64,000 nucleotides of DNA from Campylobacter sp. CCUG 57310 (GTDB taxonomy: Bacteria > Campylobacterota > Campylobacteria > Campylobacterales > Campylobacteraceae), in the NCBI RefSeq assembly GCF_013201975.1, contig NZ_CP053845.1:1116001-1180000 (forward strand). Reading direction: 5' to 3'. The notes below the pieces were generated by a model, which worked only from the letters and a program-made list of their open reading frames with translations, had not been told where the DNA came from and did no database searches. The translations under genes and the position numbers were made by a program. This document shows positions 44,677-56,113 of the stretch, one piece after another; the first letter of the stretch is position 1, and every line of letters starts with the position of its first letter.

Positions 44677-45043
44677 TGCTTTTTACCTTAAATTTTTCTT
44701 CATCTATTAAAATTTCCTTTTCATGCTCTTTGTTTTTTATCATATCAAGAACAGCCGCAAAAAGATCGTTGTATCTTAAATTTGGCGGTAAAAATCCAAT
44801 ATTTTCAAATTTGCCGTCTTTTGTTAAAATTCGCCTTGCCAAAGGAGCTCCAAGTACACTAATCAAAGTAAAATTATACCCCTTGTCGGTACTGGCTACA
44901 TAAAGAATGCCTGTTCCTTGCCTAGAAATAACTTCAAAATTTTTTTCACTGAATTTAGGCAAAATGGGCGGTTGAAATTTAGCATTACAAGAAGATAGTA
45001 ATATCGCCAAAACAAACAATTTTAGGAATTTAACCACACTCAA
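44663..45043 (-). CDS. small lipoprotein of the aryl-polyene cluster (DUF3261-like)
   Basis: A 126-residue protein with a type II signal (FVLAILLSSCNAKF), so a lipidated envelope protein. The rest contains GILYVASTDKGYNFTLISVLGAPLARRIL, a pattern I associate with the DUF3261 lipoproteins in aryl-polyene clusters. It lies between the phosphopantetheinyl transferase and the first ketosynthase. It has no catalytic motif. An outer-membrane acceptor or assembly role would fit the LolA-like carrier in the same operon, by inference. Confidence 0.75.
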   Translation of the reverse strand: MSVVKFLKLFVLAILLSSCNAKFQPPILPKFSEKNFEVISRQGTGILYVASTDKGYNFTLISVLGAPLARRILTKDGKFENIGFLPPNLRYNDLFAAVLDMIKNKEHEKEILIDEEKFKVKSIDIR

Positions 45044-45058
45044 ACAAAACTCTCGTCT

Positions 45059-45583
45059 TTATAAAAATTTAATCATTATATCTTTTTTACCTTTAAAAAC
45101 CGCAGAAACTATAAACAAATCATTAACAATAAAGCTTTTTTTAAAATATCCTCTTGATCTTAAAGAATCTACAACTTTAAGCTCGCTAAAGCCCAAATTT
45201 TGAGCCTTTATCAAAGCTTCTTTGGTAGTATAAATTTGATAAAATTTTTCTTTGTTTTTTAGCGACTTGTTCCACTCTTGCTCTTCAAATTCCATAAAAC
45301 AAAATTCGCTTATGCGATCAAAATTTCTATCTTTTAACTCTTCGACATCCACTCCAAATGCACCTTTCCCAAAAAGCACCGCCACACATCCATCTTTATG
45401 AGATATACAAAATTTGGAGCGCTTTTTAAATGTAAATTTTATAGCACGAGAATTTATGAAAGATTTTGATTGCAACAAATACGGATATCTTTTAATTCTT
45501 TTTTTATCTACCTTGCTAAGCATTTTTTTATTAAATTTAAGCTCTTTTTTTAAGCAGACAACGAGCTCTAATAAATCTTTCAA
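45059..45583 (-). CDS. 4'-phosphopantetheinyl transferase
   Basis: Sfp-type enzyme of 174 residues that converts apo-ACPs to holo form using CoA. The magnesium-binding motif FGVDVEEL and the second signature FYQIYTTKEALIKAQ (family W-x-x-KEA) are both present. It is first in the cluster, starting at TTG 45583 five bases behind GGAG. A dedicated transferase suggests that the housekeeping AcpS is not sufficient for the two cluster ACPs. It is shorter than Sfp (~220) but contains both core repeats. Confidence 0.87.
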   Translation of the reverse strand: MKDLLELVVCLKKELKFNKKMLSKVDKKRIKRYPYLLQSKSFINSRAIKFTFKKRSKFCISHKDGCVAVLFGKGAFGVDVEELKDRNFDRISEFCFMEFEEQEWNKSLKNKEKFYQIYTTKEALIKAQNLGFSELKVVDSLRSRGYFKKSFIVNDLFIVSAVFKGKKDIMIKFL

Positions 45584-45595
45584 AAATTCTCCAAT

Positions 45596-45601
45596 ATTAT
45601 A
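45596..45601 (-). promoter_or_regulatory. candidate -10 element of the aryl-polyene operon
   Basis: A TATAAT on the minus strand lies immediately before the GGAG ribosome site of the first cluster gene. If used, the leader would be very short. It is the only strong -10 in the region, but the close spacing makes it uncertain; a more distal promoter in the AT-rich gap is possible. Confidence 0.35.
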
Positions 45602-46488
45602 AATTTTCTATATATTTTATTTTATGCATCGGTATTCTTGCTACTATAACTGAAATATAAGTTTGATATTTTGTTTTTTAGAATATAAAATAGTAGCGAT
45701 TTTAAATACTTAAAATTTAAATATCTTACAGCCCTCACTTCCAATCAAATAATTACTATCTTGACTTATTATATTTCACACAGAAAAGATATCTTAAGAA
45801 AGTAAAGAAGGATAAATTTGATATGTCTTGCCAAATATAGACAATAAAACTAAATTTAGCCTATCTTCACCCTTTTTTATTTGATATACTCAATTTATAA
45901 ATTCTTAACATAATATTTTACTAGATAATTTTTCATTCTATATAGTAAATCTATCTTTTTAAATTTCCTCAGTTAGATACCCTCTCTTAAACCTCAAGTT
46001 TGCTAAGAGCATACTTCCACTTTCCAAATCTCGCCTCCATTGTTGGAGGCACCCTCTTAAACCCTCTCACACCTTGATCTAAACCGCATCTGCCGCAGTA
46101 GTCTATTACCGCTACTCATCTTTCTATTATTGCGCTATCTTGCTTTCTTATTTATCCTTATTTAGTCTTTCTCGTTTTTTGTTTTTTTAATTCTCTTATT
46201 TGCATTTTTTGCCTCAACTTGCTTCCGTTTCATTACCCGAACCACCTTCAACTTCATAAACGCTATAAATGTCTTATAAGTGATTATCGTAGAATGTTTT
46301 AATGTTGTTTCATCAGTAGAAAGTGGCGACCACTATATGTCTCTTTCATAACCTCACTCTACCATTCTACATCCACTGTCTCTTTTAATATTTTCCTGTT
46401 TCCATCCTCTTATCTCTTTATAGTCTTTCTATATTAATCCACCCCTACTCACCTTTATTTTCTCCCCCCCCCTCCCCAAAAACCCTTA
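45602..46488. other. 887-base non-coding stretch, purine-rich on the minus strand
   Basis: No open frame with a credible start is found. From about 45,960 to 46,490 the minus strand is strikingly purine-rich and contains small hairpins (GCCTCC/GGAGGC at 46033-46050; AGTAG/CTACT at 46097-46116). A 10-base direct repeat (CTCTTAAACC at 45984 and 46054) and a run of nine Cs at 46464-46472 are also seen. Two short overlapping minus-strand frames between about 46,180 and 46,330 look protein-like but are broken by stops. It could be a decayed gene or a structured RNA. Confidence 0.5.
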
Positions 46489-47049
46489 CTACCCCTTCTT
46501 CTCTTTCTTTATTTTTCCGTCTTTACTCTCTTTTGTTTTTTTAGTATCCTTCTTCATACTCTCTTTGGCGTCTTGTATCTTCTCTTTTGCATCCTTAGCC
46601 TTATCTGTCTTATCTTCTTTACTCTTAGCCTTCTTTGCCTCTTTCTTTAAGTTATCTTCTTTGTCTTTAACTTTTTTGCTTAGACTGTCTTTAGTATCTT
46701 TTACTTTGTCTGCCTGTTTAGTTGTTTTTTCTTTTGTATCTTTTGTTTTAGATACTTTATCTTTTATCTTTTTAGTAGTATTAGCAGGCATTACGCTTTT
46801 ACCCGATACCGATATATCTTGCTTTAACGCCTCAAATGTCTTATCTCCTATTCCGTTTACATTCTTAATATCATCTATAGAGTTAAACTTATTCATTTTT
46901 CTATATTCCATTATAGCCTCAGCCTTGGACTCTCCTATACCCTTTAAGCTCATAAGCTCCTCTTTAGTGGCCGTGTTTAAATTTATCTGAGCAAATGCAG
47001 ATAGCCAAAGCATAATCAGTGCTAATAGTATATTTTTTACCGTATTCAT
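46489..47049 (-). CDS. ComEA-like helix-hairpin-helix DNA-binding protein with charged tail
   Basis: A 186-residue protein with an N-terminal signal/anchor segment (NILLALIMLWLSAFA), then a ~60-residue ComEA-type helix-hairpin-helix pair: INLNTATKEELMSLKGIGESKA and FNSIDDIKNVNGIGDKTFEAL. ComEA binds incoming DNA in the periplasm during natural transformation. The last ~105 residues are unusual: almost only Lys, Asp, Glu, Ser and Thr in KDK/KAK/KE repeats, probably disordered and DNA- or wall-interacting. Most epsilonproteobacterial ComEA proteins end soon after the second hairpin. It stands alone between the rRNA operon and a non-coding stretch. Confidence 0.85.
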   Translation of the reverse strand: MNTVKNILLALIMLWLSAFAQINLNTATKEELMSLKGIGESKAEAIMEYRKMNKFNSIDDIKNVNGIGDKTFEALKQDISVSGKSVMPANTTKKIKDKVSKTKDTKEKTTKQADKVKDTKDSLSKKVKDKEDNLKKEAKKAKSKEDKTDKAKDAKEKIQDAKESMKKDTKKTKESKDGKIKKEKKG

Positions 47050-47550
47050 AGTAAATTCCTTTTTATTAAGATGTTTAAATTTAAGTAGTTAAAATTCTAT
47101 AACACTATGTTAAAGAAATGATAAATTTATAAATAAGTATAAGCAAATTTATTTTAATCTAAATTTCACAAGAAGCGTCTTAATCTATTAAATTTATGAT
47201 TGTGTTACTAACAAAGCTTAATAACAGGGAGCTTTACAATTCTATGAAAAAATGAATTAAAAGACGACCATAAAAAAATATGGACTTTTTACAATATCTT
47301 TTAATTCGTAAAGTAATCATACAAGCTTAATAAATAAAATAAACAAATAAACTATAGATATAAAGAATAAATACAGAAGTTACTTTGGATAATTGTAAAT
47401 AAAGCAGATAAATATATAAAGAATTTAAAAACTAATCGGTTTAAATTTAAAAGTATGTAAAAATATAATAAATGTAAAAAATTTTTATCTTTATTGTTAA
47501 TATTTTTGGATTAGCTGTTTTTGATATGAATTTAGAAGAATAATAACAAA
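47050..47550. other. AT-rich region between comEA-like gene and 5S rRNA
   Basis: No gene is recognised. It contains an 11-bp inverted repeat (47254-47264 with 47297-47307) enclosing a nested CCATA/TATGG hairpin, which could help end rRNA transcription. Poly-T and poly-A runs follow the 5S end on the minus strand, but no classical GC-rich terminator is seen. Confidence 0.4.
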
Positions 47551-47670
47551 GCCCGCAACGACCTACTTTTCCAAACATCCCAGTAAGGGAGAGTATCATC
47601 AGCCAGGACGAGCTTAGCTTCTTGGTTCGAGATGGAGCAAGGCGTTTCCTCGTCTGTATAGTCACGGGCA
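47551..47670 (-). rRNA. rrf: 5S ribosomal RNA
   Basis: A 120-base gene reading TGCCCGTGACTATACAGACG at the 5' end and closing with CGTTGCGGGC, which pairs with the start. Internal CCATCTCGAACC and the GGATG region match loops of 5S rRNA. It is the last member of the rRNA operon. Open frames overlapping it on either strand are spurious. Confidence 0.95.
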
Positions 47671-47820
47671 GTGTTAAATAAAAAATCATTGCAGAGTTTA
47701 ACCAAGATATTTTTATTTATATCTCAACAACCTGCTTCCTAATTTCTTATTTAACACTGTCTTTTATTTGTTAAGAGTTAAAGCGTTTTAAACAACAATC
47801 TTTTCTTGCAAGGTTTACCC

Positions 47821-47838
47821 TTAACAAGGAAGTGATGC
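47821..47838 (-). repeat. 3' arm of the pre-23S processing stem
   Basis: An 18-base arm, TTAACAAGGAAGTGATGC, perfectly complementary to 51023-51040. Together they loop out the whole 23S gene for RNase III cleavage of the precursor. Confidence 0.85.
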
Positions 47839-47842
47839 TTAT

Positions 47843-50998
<3,156 letters not shown>

Positions 50999-51022
50999 TT
51001 AGTATATTTCATATTCTAATTC

Positions 51023-51040
51023 GCATCACTTCCTTGTTAA
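51023..51040 (-). repeat. 5' arm of the pre-23S processing stem
   Basis: GCATCACTTCCTTGTTAA on the plus strand, the exact reverse complement of 47821-47838. It lies ~25 bases before the 23S 5' end. Confidence 0.85.
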
Positions 51041-51518
51041 AGGTAATATAAATAACAAAAATTTAAAATCATATATGAATATATGAAGCAAATTTAAGTT
51101 TATTACTAAATTTAAACTCTCATCCCCAAGACGGAAAGCATTAACTGATATATAGATAAGTTTTAACTCTAGATATCTTGTGACGTTAAACTTCTGAATA
51201 CTGATTATATTCAAGAGATAAGATATTTAAATCTTTAACAAGTCCTGTAAAATTGTTTTATTTAAAACTTGCTTGTGACTCTTAACAATGATAAATAAAA
51301 GAACGTTTTAGACTTCTCGCAAGAGCAAAGCTCTTGCTCCGAGCAGGAGTTTCACTCCCTGCACCCACCTAAAGCACACCAACGCTTTAAGCGTTGCCGT
51401 ATTTATTAGTAGATAGGCTATAATTCAAAGTCTAAAGCAAATATTCATTTTAGAATACTTGATTTAAACTTTGATGTTTAAAATCTTTTGTAGTTAAACT
51501 AATTTATTTACTAATTAA
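51041..51518 (-). other. internal transcribed spacer between tRNA-Ile and 23S rRNA
   Basis: A 478-base spacer in the rRNA transcript. The only structured part is a cluster of three tight hairpins at 51319-51395: GCAAGAGC/GCTCTTGC with a 3-base loop, GCAGGAG/CTCCCTGC, and AACGCT/AGCGTT. They are more GC-rich than the surroundings. Short open frames here are not credible genes. Confidence 0.6.
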
Positions 51519-51595
51519 TGGTGGGCCTAACAAGACTTGAACTTGTGACCTCACCCTTATCAGGGGTGCACTCTAACCAGCTGAGCTATAGGCCC
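51519..51595 (-). tRNA. tRNA-Ile (anticodon GAT)
   Basis: A 77-base tRNA with acceptor GGGCCTA/TAGGCCC, encoded CCA, anticodon loop CTGATAA (GAT) and T-loop GTTCAAGTC. It lies in the 16S-23S spacer, 9 bases from tRNA-Ala, the standard arrangement. Confidence 0.96.
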
Positions 51596-51604
51596 TAATG
51601 TATT

Positions 51605-51680
51605 TGGTGGAGAATAGCGGGATCGAACCGCTGACCTCCTGCGTGCAAAGCAGGCGCTCTCCCAGCTGAGCTAATTCCCC
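51605..51680 (-). tRNA. tRNA-Ala (anticodon TGC)
   Basis: A 76-base tRNA with acceptor GGGGAAT/ATTCTCC, encoded CCA and anticodon loop TTTGCAC (TGC). It is first in the 16S-23S spacer. Confidence 0.96.
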
Positions 51681-51798
51681 AATTAGCTTCAATATCAATC
51701 TTTCAAAACTAAACAAGGATGATTGAGTAGATTAGTTTAAAAGGCTAATCTAAATTTTCCTTTGATGAATATCTTGTGAGAGAATATTCATTGTACTC

Positions 51799-53317
<1,519 letters not shown>

Positions 53318-53607
53318 TTTATATGAAGTTTTTAATCAAAAAACTTTTAATTTTTATTTATATTAATTAGTTTTATTTACTAACTACTTTCCGAAGAAAG
53401 CCTGAAAGTAAATTGGCTCAATCGATCACTTGTTTAGATTTCAAAGATTGACTAATTAGTTTAACAGTGTTAAGTTAGAGAACATGACGATTAAATTTTA
53501 GTTTAATTGTTGTTATCCGTTTTTGTGAAGCGAAAATTGAAGTATATAGAAATCACGCTTAAACTAAGATAAAAAACTAGTCTAAGCGCGTAAATTTATA
53601 AAATTTA
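53318..53607 (-). other. rRNA operon leader and promoter region
   Basis: About 290 bases between the DUF945 gene and 16S. It holds the 5' arm of the 16S processing stem (53425-53450). A TATATA around 53543-53548 on the minus strand is a possible -10 box. No -35 or UP element is confidently seen. Confidence 0.4.
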
Positions 53608-54939
53608 TTAAAACATCGTAGCTAAAAAAGTTTTAAGAGAAATTTTATTGTTAAAAATAATATCCTGAGTGCGTTTATTGTAGTTAAATTTAGATTCGTA
53701 GCTATTGCCGTTTTGCACAAAAACTCCGCTATCAAGCAAGCTTTGATCAATCATAACTTTTTGATCCTGTAAATTTTTAAACAAAAATTCCCCTGGCGTA
53801 GTGTCTATCTTGATATATCCGCTTAAATTCAAAATTCTCATAATGCTATACATCATAGAAAAATCTTGCCCATTTGAAGGATCTAATGAAATTTCCAAAT
53901 TCGACTCATAGGTTTTATTGTCACTATTCTTAAAATTTAGCTTTTCAAACACGAGCTTAGGTCCTCTTTGAAGTATCGCTTGAAACATATTTTGAAGCTC
54001 TTGAAAATATAGTTCGTCATCTTTAGCTTTGGAATTTAAAATACCTTCTATGGATTTTTTATCGATATTCTCAACTCTTGTATCCATAACAAAATCAACA
54101 AGCTCTATATCATCATACTTGATTTTAGAAATTTTAGTGCTATCAACCTGAGTTATAGTTTGGCTGTCTGTTATCAGTTTAGTATCGCTAGATATATCGC
54201 TTATATCTAGAGAATTTTGCATAAAATTTAAGCCTATTTTTTTGATATTGGTCTTGGCAACATCATTGGCGAAAGTATAGTTTGCAAGACTTGAGATATC
54301 AAGAGGTTTTTCGTATTTAACATCATAATGAATACCCTCAAAGGTAATATTCATAGAATCGTCATTAACTTTTATAAAGTCATTTGAAATTTTGCTCTGC
54401 AAAATTTTATAAGCATCATCAAACTTAAAATCCATAAAGGTATCAGCCATATTAAATTTAACTCCATCGGCTTCTTTATCTATCTTAACAAGCTCGAAAC
54501 GGGCGTTTTTATCTCCGCCTATCTTTTCAATCACCTTAAATTTAAGAGGCTTGGTGGTGTCAAAAATTTTATTTGACACATCTTTTAAATTTTCGCTTGC
54601 TAACTCTACATCACCGATAGTTTCAATTCCATTTATCAAATTTGAAACTCCATGACTTATAGAAGAGGTGATTTTGAGTTTTAAATCCTCCTTAAGACCT
54701 TCTTCTTTATTAAGAGCAAAAAGATTGTTTATGCTATCTTTTTTGATAACAACATCAAAATTTCCGTTAGAGGCAAAAAATCCTCCGCTAAATTTCTCAT
54801 TTTCTACTGCAACGGCTTCTACGTTCTTTATATTATTAAGAACGCTATAAAATTTCTCCTCCACTTTCATAGAGTAAAATTTAAGCCCTCCAAATACCAA
54901 AGCAGCCAAAACCGCTACAAATATTAAAATTTTCTTCAA
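53608..54939 (-). CDS. DUF945 (YdgA-like) family protein
   Basis: A 443-residue protein with an N-terminal signal/anchor (KILIFVAVLAALVFGGLKF) and a long periplasmic part rich in beta strands. The region EEKFYSVLNNIKNV...FSGGFFASNG is typical of DUF945 proteins. Their function is unknown; the fold resembles AsmA-like/lipid-transport envelope proteins. It overlaps dedA by 4 bases (ATGA), so it is the last gene of the operon cyclo-ligase, rny, SYLF, dedA, DUF945. The next gene leftward is the rRNA operon on the same strand. Confidence 0.82.
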   Translation of the reverse strand: MKKILIFVAVLAALVFGGLKFYSMKVEEKFYSVLNNIKNVEAVAVENEKFSGGFFASNGNFDVVIKKDSINNLFALNKEEGLKEDLKLKITSSISHGVSNLINGIETIGDVELASENLKDVSNKIFDTTKPLKFKVIEKIGGDKNARFELVKIDKEADGVKFNMADTFMDFKFDDAYKILQSKISNDFIKVNDDSMNITFEGIHYDVKYEKPLDISSLANYTFANDVAKTNIKKIGLNFMQNSLDISDISSDTKLITDSQTITQVDSTKISKIKYDDIELVDFVMDTRVENIDKKSIEGILNSKAKDDELYFQELQNMFQAILQRGPKLVFEKLNFKNSDNKTYESNLEISLDPSNGQDFSMMYSIMRILNLSGYIKIDTTPGEFLFKNLQDQKVMIDQSLLDSGVFVQNGNSYESKFNYNKRTQDIIFNNKISLKTFLATMF

Positions 54940-55505
54940 TTTTTTTCCTTTTTTTTAGTTACTTGTTGTAGATAAAACCAAATAGAACCCAAAAGCACAA
55001 ACATAATAATAGGCATAATCCAGCCGTGCGAGCCGAAATAAGAGCCTATATTCATAAAAATTTCACCCATATAAAAGCTTCCCACACCAAGCGCAATAGC
55101 CCAAACGATAGAGGCAAGCAAATTTAAAACACCAAATTTGACCACAGGATATTTCGTAAGACCGATAGCGATAGGCACCAATGTCTTTATGCCATAAACA
55201 AATTTTTGCATAAAGATCACTTTATCCCCGTGTCTTTTCATCAAAATATGCGAGTATGCAAGCTTGCGTTTATGATTTGCAAGATAGGGCATGACGGCTT
55301 GTTTGTTGTAGCGACCTACATAAAAAAGCATCATATCGCCTATGGTGTTTGCCGCTGTCGCCACCACGATACTTACGCTTAAATCCATTTTCCCGGCATA
55401 ACTCAAAACCCCTGCTGCAATGATGGCAACCATACCGCCACCAAGAGAGTACAAAAACAAAACTATATATCCATAAGTGGATAGCGATGTGAGCATATCT
55501 TGCAA
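54936..55505 (-). CDS. DedA/SNARE-associated family membrane protein
   Basis: Inner-membrane protein of 189 residues with about four to five TM helices. GNxxGDxxxFYVGR-type motifs (ANTIGDMMLFYVGRYNK), ARHGDKVIFMQKF-like KRHGDKVIFMQKFVYGIKT and the FxxxxG region of DedA proteins are present. Members take part in undecaprenyl-phosphate or phospholipid flipping and proton homeostasis. UptA-type recycling of undecaprenyl phosphate would pair with uppS, but is not proven here. It overlaps DUF945 by 4 bases and lies 9 bases after the SYLF gene. Confidence 0.9.
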   Translation of the reverse strand: MQDMLTSLSTYGYIVLFLYSLGGGMVAIIAAGVLSYAGKMDLSVSIVVATAANTIGDMMLFYVGRYNKQAVMPYLANHKRKLAYSHILMKRHGDKVIFMQKFVYGIKTLVPIAIGLTKYPVVKFGVLNLLASIVWAIALGVGSFYMGEIFMNIGSYFGSHGWIMPIIMFVLLGSIWFYLQQVTKKKEKN

Positions 55506-55514
55506 AGGCTATCC

Positions 55515-56108
55515 TTAAAATTTAGAAAAAGCGTTCATCAAAGATGAAAAGCCGTATGAGTCCATCTTAGGAGAGCTTTCGTTGCTTTTTGATATTACTG
55601 CCCCGCCAAAGCTTGCTCCTGCGAAAAATCCATCATTGCTTGCATAGGCATATATGCTGCTTGAAAAGCTAAAATCGCTCATCTTAGCGTAGTTATCACC
55701 TATATCTCCAAATGCAAACGAAGCTCCAGCCTCTATGGTTATCTTTCCTTGCTTGATATCTTCTATAAGGCTATCTTTCATTATAAATAGCACTAAAGAG
55801 CTGTTTTCATAACCTATCTGAAGCCCTATGCTTCCGCCGCTTATCTCTACTGGCACAAGCTCGCTTGGCGAGTAAGGATTGCCCAGTACCATTATACCCT
55901 TGCCGTGCATACCGCCAAGAACCAGACCTATTTTTTTCACACTAGGAAATATAACTACTGCCCTTGCGTTTTGCATAAGCGCCTTTGTCGGAGCGGAGCT
56001 GTTTTTTCTCATTGTTAAAGTAAATGAATTTGAGGCATCAAGCACAAGCTCATCGTTTGCAAAGAGCAAAATCGCACTAAAAATTATCAGTAAAATTTTC
56101 TTCATCAA
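55515..56108 (-). CDS. SYLF-domain lipid-binding protein (Ysc84-like)
   Basis: A 197-residue exported protein with signal peptide (ILLIIFSAILLFA). The SYLF/Ysc84 domain is visible in ARAVVIFPSVKKIGLVLGGMHGKGIM, GGSIGLQIGYENSSLVLFIM and TIEAGASFAFGDIGDNY. Such domains bind phosphoinositides in eukaryotes; the bacterial role, usually periplasmic, is unknown. It sits between rny and dedA in a compact operon and ends with a Ser/Met-rich tail. Confidence 0.87.
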   Translation of the reverse strand: MMKKILLIIFSAILLFANDELVLDASNSFTLTMRKNSSAPTKALMQNARAVVIFPSVKKIGLVLGGMHGKGIMVLGNPYSPSELVPVEISGGSIGLQIGYENSSLVLFIMKDSLIEDIKQGKITIEAGASFAFGDIGDNYAKMSDFSFSSSIYAYASNDGFFAGASFGGAVISKSNESSPKMDSYGFSSLMNAFSKF

Positions 56109-56113
56109 ATACC

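Noticed and set aside
46180-46330. Possible transposase or pilin-like gene on the minus strand
   Set aside because: Two overlapping frames look partly coding but are broken by stops, with no start or known motif; kept only as part of the unexplained non-coding region.
46464-46490. Phase-variable open reading frame across the G9 tract
   Set aside because: All three minus-strand frames through the tract stop within about 15 codons, so no gene would be switched.
47447-47689. 80-residue open frame on the minus strand
   Set aside because: It covers most of the 5S rRNA gene; not protein-coding.
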